Source: Saururus chinensis (lineage: Eukaryota; Streptophyta; Magnoliopsida; Piperales; Saururaceae). From it: DNA of 64,000 nucleotides. A program made the translations under genes and the position numbers. Positions 42,436 to 54,550 of the stretch are shown piece by piece; position 1 is the stretch's first letter; every line of letters begins with the position of its first letter. The stretch is from contig CP141145.1 of assembly GCA_035235625.1 (NCBI GenBank), forward strand, positions 34,080,668 to 34,144,667. Direction: 5' to 3'. The notes under the pieces were generated by a model. That model saw only the letters and a program-made list of their open reading frames with translations. It searched no databases and was not told the DNA's origin.

Positions 42436-44017
42436 GAATGTAATGAAATATCTCATATCACCCCTAGTCAGTAATCCATTCAACTCACAAATATCAGAAT
42501 GAATTACATCAAGTAAACATGTAGACCTATTAACAGATTTATAAGGTATCTTAGGTTGTTTGCTTGAATACAGATTTTACATTTATTAAGAGATTCATCA
42601 TGCAATTTTGGAGTCAATTCAAGATTCATCATCCTCTTAACAATTTGTGAATTCACATGTCCTAACCTCATATACCACATATCAAAAGAATCAATATGAC
42701 AAATTAAAAAGTCATCTACTTGAAACAAAAAGTTATTACGTGAAACCAAATTTAATTAAAAGAGGCCATCATACACATAACCTTTATCAATAAAAGTACA
42801 ATGTCTAGTTATTACAACTTTATTTGACTCAAACAATAGTTTATATCCCTCTCTATTAAGAAGTACTCCACCAACAAGTTTCTTCCTCACACTAGGCATG
42901 CGCAACATGCTACGGAGAGTTAGCGTGTTCCCCGATGTAAATCGGATATCCACAATTCCAACTCTATAAATTTTAGCCACAAAGGAGTTCCTCATCGTCA
43001 CTGTCCTATCCTTTACTTCCTTATAGAAAGAAAAAGAAGAAACATTAACACCGATGTGAACAGTTACCCCTGTATCAACCCACCCATTAGTAGGTTTACA
43101 TGCCAAGTTAATTTCAGAATTAGTTATTACTAACCTGTTATATGAAGTTACCATATTAGCCTGAGCAAAAAATGGAGCCCCACCATGACTCTGGTCCTAG
43201 ACTTTCTTCTCTTTGCACTTGTTTGCAAAATGTCTATGTTTCCCACAAACCTAACAAACCTTTGACTTCTTGTCCTTTTGGATATTTGAACCAGGTTTGA
43301 GAGACCGATTCTTAAACTTTTTGTTCTATTTATTGCCATATGACTTGGGTTTTCCTTCAACAATATTAGCTTGAGCACTATCATTGGCCCCAGAAGAAGA
43401 ACCTTGCAAGATTTTCATCTTACCCCTGTGTTTCTCTTAAATTGAATGACCACCATAAGGTCATCGACAGACATTGTGTTCCTCTTGTGCTTCAAGTTAA
43501 CTTGGAAATCCTACCATGAGGGTGGTAGTTTGTTGATAACCGCAGGAACTTGGAGCCTCTCGTCAATGGAAATGCCTTTCCCAATGATCTTAGCTACCAA
43601 ATTCTATATTTTGACTACCTAGTCTCTAACAGATTTGTTATCAACCATCTTATAGTCAAAGTACTTGTCCACAACATACTTCTCTTCCCCTTCATTCTCC
43701 TTTCCAAATTTTCTATCAAGAGTATCCCATAATTCTTTGCCAGATTTAGTGTTCATATGCAGATCATATAACTCATTGCTCAAAACACTAAGTATTTATC
43801 CATAGCATAGTTCATCATCTTGTTTGAATTTATCACTATCAGGAGACTTAGCAATTCCAACATCAGAAGAACTAGTAGTATTATCAGATTCTAAAGACAG
43901 TTTTATCCGCAACAACATCAGAAATCACATAAAAAATATTCAATTGAGTCAACCAAAATTTCATCTTTGTCTGCCATCTCATGAGAATCCTGCCATCAAA
44001 TTTCTCTAGTTTCATAG
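42436..44017 (-). pseudogene. Inverted Copia gag - protease - N-terminal integrase
   Basis: Reading the minus strand from about 44010: the gag start (KLEKFDGRILMRWQTKMKFW); further gag to about 43400; a CCHC zinc knuckle near 43250 whose second position is a stop codon; the protease region 43154-42756 with GWVDTGVTVHI around the active-site Asp; and the pre-integrase motif MWYMRLGHVN with CKICIQA (42749-42504). It ends in the integrase at RYFITF near 42440. Multiple stops and frame changes are present. The segment is opposite in orientation to the LTRs and the rest of pol. Confidence 0.85.
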
Positions 44018-46316
44018 ATTTGTCATGTGTATTTGTTTAAATTTAAAGATGAGGCTTTTAAGAAGTTTAAGATTTATAAGATAGAGGTTAAGAATCAAAC
44101 TAAGAGGCGGATCAAGCGACTAAGGCTGATCATGGTGGGGAGTATTGCTCCCTTGAATTTTATAAATTTTGTGAAGATCAAGGAATTATACATCAAACCA
44201 CAATGCCTTACTATCCTCAATCTAATGGTGTGGTTGAAAGAAAGAATAGAACCTTCATTAATATGATAAATTCTATGTTTTCCTCTTTGGGTTTATTGAA
44301 GGATTTATGGGGAGAAGATATTCTTTCAGCATGTATAATCTTAAACCGTGTGCCTCACAAAGGACAAAATAAAACCCCTTATGAATTTGTGAAAAGAAGA
44401 AAACTAAGTTTAAAGTTTATTAAGGTTTAGGGATATCTTGCGAAAGTAAAAATCTAAAATATGAAGATAGATAAGCTAGGTTTGAAAACTTATGATGCAG
44501 TATTTATTGATTATGCACAAAATAGTAGAGCATATTGGTTTTTAGTAATTGAGTCTAATAGGCAGGATTATACTCCCAATACTATTAAAGAGTCTGATGA
44601 TGCAACATTCTTTGAGAATATATTTTCTATGAAGAAAGAGAGTAAGGTTGTAGTGCATGAAGAAGATGATTTATCATTTTCTATTCCCAGAATGGAAAAA
44701 TGAAAAATTTAGGAACCAATGTGGATGTTAGGAGATATAAGAAAACCAGAATAGAGAAAAACTTTGGAGATGACTATTATATTTTCATGGTGGGGAATGA
44801 GGATCCTTTAACTTTTAGTGAGACTATGTCATCTAGCGAAACTCCTTTATGAAAAGAGGCAGTACATAGTGAGATGAATTTAATACTTGCACATAAGATG
44901 CGAGTTTTAACGAATCAACTTCGAGGGTTTAAACCAATTGAGTGTAAGTGGATATTTAAAATAAAATATTATCGGGATGGATTAATTGAAAAATATAAAG
45001 CTAGATTAGTAGCTAAAGGTTACAGTTAAAAGGAAGATCAATATTTCTTTAACACATATTTTCCTGTGACCATGACAACTACAATTTAAGTGCTTATTGC
45101 ATTGATAGCTCATTATAACCTCGAGATCCATCAAATTAATGTAAAAACATCATTTTTAAATAGTAAATTAGAGGAAAATATTTATATGGAGAAGCCTAAA
45201 GGTTTTGTAGTTCCTGGTCAAGAAAGAAAAGTATGTGAGTTAGTAAGATCTCTCTATGGTTTAAAACAGGCTCCTAAACAATTACATCAAAAGTTTGATG
45301 ATGTTCTTTTTTCTAATAACTTTGTTGTGTGTACTTCTAATAAATGTTTGTATTAAAAGTCTTTTGATCATTCTTTTATAATGTTATGCTTGTATGTGGA
45401 TGATATATTACTGTTTGGTGATAATGTGAATCAATACAATAAGGTTAAGGGTTTCCTTAACGAGAATTTTGATATAAAAATTTTGGGTCATGCCAAGGTT
45501 ATACTGGGCTTAAAGATTGATAAAACTTCTCAAGGAATAGTTGTGAGTTAATCACACTATGTGGAGAAGATTCTAAAGAAGTATGGATACTTCGATACAA
45601 AACATGTCAATACATCATACGATGCGAGTGTAAGACTAAAAAAAAATTGTGAAAAAGTGTGTCACAACTTAGATATTTATAGTTTATAGGAAGTTTGAGT
45701 TATCTGGCTAACTATAGTAGATCAGATATATTTTATGTTGTGGGAAGACTAAGCAGATATACTAAGAGCCCTAATGAATTTCATTGAACTGCCATTGAGA
45801 GAGTGTTCAGATATCAGAAGGGAAGTGTAAAATACAATTTACATTATTCTGGGTTCCCTGCTGTATTAGAAGGATACAATGATGCAAATTGGATATTAGA
45901 TTCTGATGAAACTAAGGCCAGTAGTGGTTATGTGTTTACACTATGTAGTGGGGTGGTTGCATGAAAATCTTCCAAATAAATAGTGATAACAAGATCTACT
46001 ATAGATTTTGAGTTAGTAGTTCTTGATAAAACTAGTGGAATGAGGGAATGACTTAGGGATCTAGATATACCCTGGTTAAATAAGCAAATTTTAGGAATAT
46101 TAATTCACTGTGATAGCCAATCAACACTTGATAAGGTTAAGAGTAAGAATCATAATAAGAGGTCTTTCAGGCATATTGAATTAAGATATAAAATCTTATA
46201 CAAGTTGACTACCTCTGGAGTTATTACCTTAAGCTTTATACGATCAACGAATACTTTGGTTGATTTATTTACAAAAGAGTTGTGGCAGGGCAAATCCTTA
46301 ACTCATATAGGGGAAT
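44018..46316 (+). pseudogene. Copia integrase core, reverse transcriptase and RNase H
   Basis: The integrase resumes at VYLFKFKDEAFKKFKIYKIE (about 44020). It continues through MPYYPQSNGVVERKNRTFIN (44203) and the GYLAKVKI region. The RT has HQINVKTSFLNSKLEENIYM (about 45117) and LYGLKQAPKQLHQKF, then the catalytic YVDDILLF near 45395. RNase H runs to about 46310, ending with LVDLFTKEL. Stops such as those near 44429, 44701, 45070 and 45355 break the frame. The first integrase residues after the break follow on from RYFITF at the far end of the inverted half. Confidence 0.85.
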
Positions 46317-46911
46317 GAGGTTGAAAGCCTATGATTAAGTCATCGTTAGTAGCAACCTAATCTCTCTACGTGAAGATCTCACTACGAAGATTCAATGGGT
46401 AAAAAATAAGCTAATGCATGACTTGGAGAAAACACTATTCAAAATTTGTATGCTCATTCCCGTGTTATGATGAGAGTGCTCTTAATGCATATAAAACATG
46501 CTAACAAAAGTCTTAATGAATTCGAGGCTTATATACCAGGGTATAGTTATGTATATTACCCTTAGAGACTGTCACTTATATGAGTGTCACTGAGGTCATA
46601 GTTAAAGAGGGCATGTGCTTGTTCTCTAACGTGTAACTCATAAAAAGATACAAGGCACATGGCCGTAAAGTGCTACCCCAAATGATCTAAAAAAGGGTGT
46701 TATTTTAACTGTTAGGTTTGTCATAACTCTTGCTTTAAGGTTTAAGTTCAATACTTAGTTCACTTCGAACTTGTGAGAGTTGTGACTTACCAAACTAAGT
46801 GTAGGTTCAAACCCGCAAGGTACCTATCGCCGAAAACTTAAAATACTATTGTTCAATGTCTCTTTTATGTGTGTAATAAATTTTTTTATGGGCTAGTTTT
46901 ATATCAATTAT

Positions 46912-46920
46912 GGTGGGGAT
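46912..46920 (+). promoter_or_regulatory. Copia polypurine tract
   Basis: GGTGGGGAT lies directly before the 3' LTR, in the position and form of Copia second-strand primer sites. Confidence 0.6.
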
Positions 46921-47497
46921 CATTGATTTTTTGACTTGATATAAAACCGGAAGTAAGCCACTTTGTTTGACCAAAATTAAAAATGGAACACCACTTTGAT
47001 AGTCGGGATGCCGCTCTGATAGCTGGGATGGTTCCGTTTTGCCTTGATAAGTCTCTTTGTCTCTTCTTAAAAAAAAAACGACCGATGAGAGAAAAAAAAT
47101 GAGATAACCAGAGGATGAGAAAAACAAAAACTCTCTTTCATTTTTTTACTCTCTCTAATAACTCTGGAAAAATTCTCTTCTTTTTACTCTCTCTAAATCT
47201 AGAGTCCATCATTGAGCAATAACATCTCATCTGATTGAGATCTAGTCAATTTAATTGAAAGTACACTATTAAATTGACAGTGGTTTGTTGTATCTCGGGA
47301 ACTGAGTGCAATTGAGTGTTTGTGTCCGGAGGATGGCGTATCTATTTTAAAGACAATGTGTAACGCATCTTGAACTGAGTTATAATTCCTTTTCTCTCTA
47401 GTATTTTTTGGATAATCAGTTAATAAATATTTATAAATAATTACATGACTTTTGTTATTAGTATTCAATAGCCCTCGTTTTTGTGACAATCCCAACA
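46921..47497 (+). repeat. Copia 3' LTR
   Basis: About 577 bp, ending CAATCCCAACA immediately before the GTCCC target duplication. The 5' boundary is set by the polypurine tract and by alignment with the 5' LTR; the expected initial TG has decayed to CA. Confidence 0.8.
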
Positions 47498-47631
47498 GTC
47501 CCCACTATGTTGATCATTTGCTCGGGATTATATTTCAATTCACTTGGTGCATATGGCCTTGTAAAATAAAAATTGACGTTGAGATGCTAAAAGGCCGGTT
47601 GCCCTGCCCCTTCTAACAGGGACAACCCTCC

Positions 47632-47640
47632 CTATAAAAG
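47632..47640 (+). promoter_or_regulatory. TATA box of the BOI-like RING gene
   Basis: CTATAAAAG lies about 360 bp before the ATG at 47992. It is followed by a CT-rich leader (47810-47960), as is common in plant 5'UTRs. It lies about 135 bp outside the Copia target site, so the retrotransposon is inserted just upstream of this promoter. Confidence 0.55.
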
Positions 47641-47991
47641 AAAAATACACGTGTGTATCGCCTTATATGCGAGGGAAGCGTTATTTTGGCGAGGGCGTTG
47701 TGTTGTGTGTTGTAAGTGAAGCTTCAACGCCATCACAAGAAGGCACCCACGAAAAACATGGCGCACGAAAAGTTCCTGACCCCTCCCCCCTTCTAAAACC
47801 CACCCATACTCAACCACCTCCATCTCCCCCCTCTCATCTCTCTTCTCCTTCTCATTCCCTCTCTCTCTCGTCTCCCTGCCTCTCTCTCTATCTCTGCACA
47901 TTCCTCCTTGTTTAACTAATCCCATCCCTTTTTCGTTCTTCTTCTTTTCTTCTTCTTCTTCTTCAAATCTTGTTTGTAGAACTGTACTTCA

Positions 47992-49621
47992 ATGTTCTTA
48001 CACGGCCAGTACTATTCCACCGCCTCCAATCCGTCCATGGCTCAGACTGCTATTGACTTTCCTATTAACCAGACGTGGGGTGAAATCCAAATGCGTGAAG
48101 GTACACTTCAATCTGGCAGCATTTCCAATCCCATCTGTACTCTCAACCAGTTCATCGACCCAGGTGCTGTTTCTCATCCTTGTCGTCTTTTCTTCCATCT
48201 AATCAATATTCTCAACCCATCAATCTCATTTTAGCAACGCTAAATTTGTGTGCGTCACAGGTTTTTGTCCTGTATCCTACTGTGAAGCCGGGGTGATTAC
48301 TACAAATGGCTGCCACCAGCTGGGTGGGTCGAGGAAACGAGGGAGAGAAGATGAATGGCACCCAACACCAACAACAGCACCATGGTGGACGAGCAACAGA
48401 TCAACAAACGCATCTGCACAGGTTGCAGATGGGGTCACGCAGGATGGCTGCTGCTGCTACCCGGGCTCTTCCTTTGGTTCTGACATCGCCGGGAGGATGC
48501 ACAAGGAGCTGCAAGAATTGGATCTTCTCGTCCTCATACAGGTCAGAGCTAGCTCCCAAAATCTAATACCTTTCAAAACCATACAGACAAAGTTTTTTTT
48601 CCCCGAAAAACAGAAGTCCATCAGGGCTAATCTCACTTCCAAAACAGGATTATGGGGGGTGATTAATTTGGTAATAAGATTTAGAGGGGGGTTTTCAGAG
48701 TTTGGAAGCAGAAATGTCATGCTTCACGGGCTCACGGCAGGGGCGTGATATTGCTCCACTCATTAAAAGAGGAGTCGCAAGCCCACCCACGGTCGGCAAA
48801 AGCTCCTCCTTCTCACGCGGTCCCGCCTTGCCGGCTTCAATGCCCCCACCGCCCTTCTGCCCCTTTCCCTGCTTTTGGTTTTATAGTAACAATTTCATAA
48901 TCCAACCTTTAATCTATGATTATTTGTGATAATCAAATAGTAGTTCCCAAGAACAAAAATCCCATTATTAAATAGATACGTTGGTTATTTTTTTTATTTA
49001 ATATAAATAGATATGTTGGTTTCCATGTGTCCCACGAATGCACACTGGAACTGAACAGTCACACAGCTGCCTAGACCCGCCAGCATTGCACCATTGTAAA
49101 CTAGTGGCTTCACTGTGCAGACGGAGAAGGTGAGGGCTGAACTGGAACAGAAGCGGCGGAAGAACTGGGACAGCTTGCTCCGGGCGGTGGAGGGAGGGGT
49201 GCAGAGGGTCCTCCGAGGCAAGGAGGAGGAGCTGGAGACCATCCTGCGAAGGAACACGGTGCTGGAGGAGCGAATGAGGCTCCTCCTGGCGGAGGGCCAG
49301 AGCTGGAGGGCGCTGGCCCAGACGAATGAGGTGGAGGTGGCGTCGTTGAAGCGGGACCTGGACGCGGCGCTGGCGAGGGAGGGTGGCGGGGACAGTGGGG
49401 AGGCGGAGGACGCCTCTTCGTGCCACTCTGAAGGGAAGGGGAGGGAGGAGGAGGACGCCCCCGGGCGGAGCTGGTGCATGGGGTGCCGGCGGAAGAAGGT
49501 GTCGGTGCTGGCGCTGCCCTGCCGCCACCTCTGCCTCTGCAGCGACTGCGATTCGACGTCCCCGACGTGCCCCGTCTGCATGGCCGCCAAGACGGCCAGC
49601 TTGCATGTTAACTTGTCCTGA
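47992..49621 (+). CDS. BOI-like RING-type E3 ubiquitin ligase (317 aa)
   Basis: Exons 47992-48163, 48261-48541 and 49121-49621 join in frame at GT-AG borders. The N-terminus (MFLHGQYYSTASNPSMAQTA) and middle region are Ser/Gln-rich. A coiled coil follows at about residues 152-235 (TEKVRAELEQKRRKNW through TNEVEVASLKRDL), with the LEER-LLAEGQSWRALAQTNE block characteristic of BOI/BRG proteins. A C-terminal C3HC4-type RING comes next: CMGC (270-273), LPCRHLCLC (283-291), then SDC and CPVC (301-304). The RING is at the extreme C-terminus, as in BOI (BOTRYTIS SUSCEPTIBLE1 INTERACTOR) and S-RNase-binding-protein-like ligases. These ubiquitinate regulators such as MYB factors or DELLA partners in cell-death and hormone responses. 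Exon 3 is very GC-rich, unlike its flanks. Confidence 0.92.
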
Positions 49622-51380
49622 TTGTGACCCCTTTTTTTTGTCATGAAGTCAAATTAAATGGGTTTTGTCTGGTTAAAATTGGATTATCGAGCTTAAGTCC
49701 TTAATGATCAAATGAAAAATTATCTTTTGATCTGGCACGGTAATTGTCCCGACAATGACTTTGGTATATCCTTCATGGGTCCCATCAACGGTCTAAAATA
49801 GGTTGCAACTGTTGGAGAGTGACAGGCCACATGAACTACTGAACTCGGGGGAGACATACGATCGGGGATCCCACAAGCTTAACGGGTCGGTTGAGGTTAG
49901 CTGACATTGATGCCCCTCTGCCGCAAAAAGATAAAAGCAACAGAGGTTGTAGAACAGAAACCAACAGGGCGTAGTGGAGATTGGTGAGTAGAGGTCAAGC
50001 CCAACTTAGGTCCGGAATTTTTAAATTTTCAAAAGATCTTTTATTGTGAGTTATATTATTTTATAAAATATCACATCAATGAAATAATTTTTAAAAAATA
50101 TTTCTCTTTATGAGGAAATTATATATTAATTTACAGATATCTATGATGTGTAAGTCTTGTACTTATTAAGGACATTGACAGTGAGATAAGGTATTCTAAG
50201 AGGCCTATTACCTTACCCTGCTAGAGTCATAAAGACCTGGATGGACACAAGCCATTCCTACAAAGTGTAGCCAATTTTTAGCTATAATTGTAGTATTAGA
50301 ACCTACATCTCATGTCCAAAGGTGAGAGTCTTGGCAATTAAGGAAGAAAAAATCTTAAAAAGATAGGTGTTCAAAGTTGAACTGAAAGAGAGCAACAACC
50401 ACGCTTCTCCCCTTTTATTTCATCTGTCACTAATGATAGATGAAAGATAGACGAAAAAACAAGTGATCCATAATTCACGTGAAGGTGGGACCTGGCAGAA
50501 GAAACAAAGGAACTTAGTTCCATGGACAATGAGTGGACGCATGATGCACTCATCTACCTTTCCGATATTAGGTGGGACGAGTGAATTTGGCTGTTAGTCT
50601 AAAGGGGTCCTAATTATCATCACCAGTATGCCGAATATTGCCTGTCCTTTCACAGCCTGTTGGTTCTTTTGGTTAAGAATGTGGCTATTTAGATTTCAAT
50701 ACCTCAATTATTCCTCATTTGTTTACTCTTCCTTTCCCTTTTTAAATATTAATGGATTTGATTGTAACCTAAAGTCCCTATTAGTTTGTGCCACAGGTAG
50801 CAGGGGGCACCTCCCACTAAAACAAAGATATTATCTTTGAAGTTAGTGTTGGAGTTTTGACGGGGGGGGGGGGATGGGGACTTGGAGTCCTCGTAAATTA
50901 TACAACATTGTTGGCACCCTTGCTAGACATTATTTTTCAAAATTGGGGTATAAGTGAGAAAATAGATAAGTTAAACACAAAGTGCCTAAGTAACAGGGGA
51001 CATCGGAAAAAAAATGGGGTCTAAATAGCCACATTCTTTGTTTAATTCATACACTTGATTTAGAGTAATGGTAATAATTAATATACTCCCTATGAAAAAA
51101 TACATTCCAAAATAAGTATTTCATACGCCCCGTTTTTAAGAGTTGTCACTTAATAAGCATTTGATAGGCTTTTAATAGCACATGTTAAAAACTTAACTAT
51201 CATCTAAAATAAAGTTTGCTATTAACTTCTTGTACTAATCCAACAACCAAAATCCCCCTCAAGCACTTCCTCCGATTCTACCTGCCCACCCCTTCCCCAC
51301 CATCTCTACTGTCGTCATGACATGTTCCCCCTCTCGAAGGCCTATCTCTCCTGACTCAACTCCATGTTTATTGCCGGTGG
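49622..51380. other. Intergenic, nothing recognised
   Basis: 3' flank of the RING gene followed by AT-rich DNA. A short G run is at 50861-50872. No gene or complete element is apparent. Confidence 0.4.
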
Positions 51381-51384
51381 GAGG

Positions 51385-51760
51385 AAGCAACCACAAGCAA
51401 AGATTGAGAAATGAGGTTGTGTCCAAGAATGAGATTGGCAAGATAGGTGATTTGTCCAAGGGAGTGGGGGATGGAGCCGGAGAGGAAGTTATAGTTGAGG
51501 TCAAGGGTCTGTAGGGAGTGGAGGGTGGAGATGGACGCCAAAATTTTGCCATGGATAAAGTTCTTGCTGAGGGCGAGGAAGCAGAGGTTGCAACAATGTG
51601 AGATGGTAGAGGGAAGTATGCCTATGATGTAGTTGGGAATGAGAGAGAATTCAATAAGGGTAGAGTGCTTGTCGACGTTAGGAATGTTGCAAGGAGATTA
51701 TATGAAGAGAAGCACCATATGGCAATGTCAATTCCTAGGTGATCGTATATGGAGCGACCT
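51385..51760 (-). pseudogene. Leucine-rich-repeat relic, probably of an LRR receptor-like protein
   Basis: One minus-strand frame reads through about three LRR units: NYIIGILPSTISHCCNLCFL, LSKNFIHGKILASISTLHSL, QTLDLNYNFLSGSIPHSLGQ and ITYLANLILGHNLIS. These fit the plant extracellular consensus LxxLxLxxNxLSGxIPxxLGxL. Stops and frameshifts occur on both sides, and there is no signal peptide, transmembrane segment or kinase domain in range. It is a fragment of a receptor-like kinase or protein gene, not a working gene. Confidence 0.7.
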
Positions 51761-54550
51761 TGCTAAAGATTTTTATTTTCTAAGGGAAGCTTGCCGAAGA
51801 TAAATCATTTGGGAGGGTAATGGCCTTTGTTTAATTCCTTGCACATTTCTCATGTTGCAGTTGCCAATTTTTGTTGAAATTGTACTCCCTAATTTTTTTG
51901 GAGGATTAATTAGTCTTTTATTTTGGGATTGATTACTAACTTTTTTTGTTGGATGGCCTTGCTAAATTTGCAATGTGATACTTTTCAATTCACTACATAG
52001 GGAATTGAGTAGTACTTAGAATATGTCATATTTATATAATTATTAGATTATGAAAATGTTGTCATGGGGTTCTTAAACTGCATTTTTGAATGTGTATTAT
52101 TATGCAAAAATGACAATTAGTGTGTTCAAGTAGTGAGTTTCCTAAAAAAGTAACTATTTCTTTTCACTTTCTATGAAAAAGTAGGTGTTTTGGCACAACC
52201 CTATATCCTTCATTTTGAAAATACACTTAATGGTTTAGGTTTTGGTTTGCTAGATTCAATAGTACTTACTCCCTAATTTCTCTCTCTCTTTAGGTTAGCA
52301 TTTTTATTGTGGGCTTGCTTTATGAGATTTTATGTTATCTAAAGTTAATGATTAAAATCAATTTGTTGCTTATGATAAACTATCACTTTGTTTTCCTTTA
52401 CTTTCTCCGTGTTTTCTTTCATTGCAAATATCATGAAATTTTATTCCAGCCTTTTGTGGTCGATGAAATGGTTTCTAATTCCCAATTCAATTGCTTATTA
52501 GCGGATGCTCTTTATTTTCTAATACAAATTCTCCTTTGGTTGGCTATGTTGTTTGATGTTTTTTTACTGATTTCCATAGTATTTAATTTAACTCTCCTTT
52601 TTCTATAGTTTATTTTTCCATTTTGTTTGACTTTAGTCATGGTTCGACTCTTCATTAGTTGTTTATTTATTTATTTCATGGCACAATATGTTCATATGGT
52701 TCTTGCTTTAGATTCTTCTAATCTCTTTCCAAAATTGATATTATTTATGTTTGAAAAAAGTCATGGATGTGCCAAAGGGACATTTGCCTGTAGAAGAAGG
52801 TAAAATAGCGTGCATGAACAAATTATTTACTCAAATTCAAGTGGGAGGCAATCAACAAGCTCTGATCCCCTTGATTTCCTCATTTCTAGCAAAGATAAAA
52901 AAAGGCCAACTATGCAACTATGGTGGGTGTGATTTTCTTTGGATACGAAAAAGATATACCCACAAGTCAATGAAGTATTAATAGCTTTCATAACAATGGT
53001 CTCTAGTATTTGTGATCAAAACAAATGAAGATGTATCATCTATAACGTAATATTTTTCCCAAAATCGGTGTTTGATTCAGTCCAGCTTGAGCATGTTTAG
53101 TTCATATAAAATCGGCTTCATTCTGCAATCCATTACTTGTGCGAACAATTTGTAGGGGATGAATATCCTCATTTCATCAAGGATTAGAATTGGATTTAGT
53201 TTAATAATGTAATGTTGATTGTTCTGTACAATGACATCAATGCATCTTAAAAAAAATTGAAGGCCATTTCCATCTCTTTTTTCTCTCTATTTGTAGTCTA
53301 GATTTACCTAGTTTAGTTCTTTAGTCCCCCATTAATATTTTATTAGTGCAAGACCAGAACCTTAATTAACAAAATGCAAGAGTTTGTTTAGGACTCTTTA
53401 TGATTTGTTTGCAATAATGATATGATAACAGGGAAATTATTGTTGTCTTCTTGTCGGCAACAACCAAAATGTGCAAGAGACTTCATTCATTCATAATTAC
53501 AAAAATTGTTGCAAAATTTTTTACTCCATAATGTAAACCATTATATTGCTTTGGAAGCTTTGAGTCTCAATAATTTATCATCTTATATATGCAAATTTTA
53601 AAGTAATTAGGCATTTGTAGTACGAAAAAGATGATATTTTTGAGTAATAAAATGATAAATGCAACCTATCATAAGCCTAAGAAACCCTAATGTTGTTTAT
53701 CCACTTCAATCATAGAAACCAATATTCATTCAAACATAAAGAATGGGCTCTATAGTAAAAATTTCATACATCTCAATACGTTTTAATACCTCATTATCTA
53801 ATTCCAAACTATGGTTTAGAAAAAGACAACTAGTTTTTTGTTATTCTAGTTTCACAATGACAATGATGATAATACAATTTCATTTGTCAAATCAACTCTT
53901 CACATATGTACTTTGGACTTTCCACATAATAGAGCCTACACATTTTTTCATCATTGAAATGAATGACTCAAAATTCTATGAAATTGTGAACATAATAATT
54001 TATTGTCTCTATATTGTCAACCAACTAGTTTGGAGCTTCATATGAGAGTCCAACCCATTGCAATAACATTGATTAACACCTATAGAAAAACAACAATCTT
54101 AGATATGAGAAAATTTATAAATATATCTACATGATCACATATGCAAGGATATACCATCATATATAAGACCGAGAATGCTAATTACTATGTTGGGCTTGTG
54201 TTTGGACCATAACCACCCCAAACATGATTTAATTAGTTTGTAAATTTGCATATGCAACATAGTGTATTTAAGAAGCATGCAACATAGAGAGAGAATCAAT
54301 GACCGATTAACATGAATTACAATATCTTAAATTTACTCATCAATATCTTTAACATAGAGAGAAATTTGAATTTCTATAATTAATCCATTAACTTCAACAT
54401 GATCAATTTCAGCAATTGCCTTATCATCTTCAACCTAATCAATTTCAATATCTTCAATTTACTCATCTGCTAATCATCTTCAATTTTACTAAATTCACCA
54501 TTATTTAGGAAAAATGTTAGATTACAAGCTTCATTACGAGAACCTTCTTG
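51761..54550. other. AT-rich intergenic DNA, no supported gene
   Basis: ORFs at 52309-52608, 52751-52981 and 53743-54045 are low in complexity or lack domains. Sequence at 54300-54550 may include the decayed C-terminal end of the mariner transposase that follows. Confidence 0.4.

Larger units (their letters stand above)
42000..47497 (+). mobile_element. Ty1/Copia retrotransposon, dead, with inverted gag-to-integrase half
   Basis: The whole element is flanked by a perfect 5-bp target duplication, GTCCC, at 41995-41999 and 47498-47502. Direct LTRs lie at 42000-42434 (truncated) and about 46921-47497. Coding remnants of gag, zinc knuckle, protease and the N-terminal integrase part are read on the minus strand from 44015 down to about 42436. 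The integrase core, reverse transcriptase and RNase H are read on the plus strand from about 44018 to 46310. Many stops and frameshifts interrupt every domain, so no functional protein can be made. The order (protease-integrase-RT-RNase H after flipping) identifies the Copia superfamily. Confidence 0.88.

Noticed and set aside
48994-49644. Long minus-strand ORFs of 216 and 202 codons
   Set aside because: They are antisense shadows of the GC-rich RING exon 49121-49621, whose plus frame has a clear BOI-type RING.
52751-52981. SAUR-like start (VMDVPKGHLPVEEGK)
   Set aside because: Only a short stretch resembles SAUR proteins. The conserved FGFDHPMGGLTIPC-type core is missing and the region is AT-rich.
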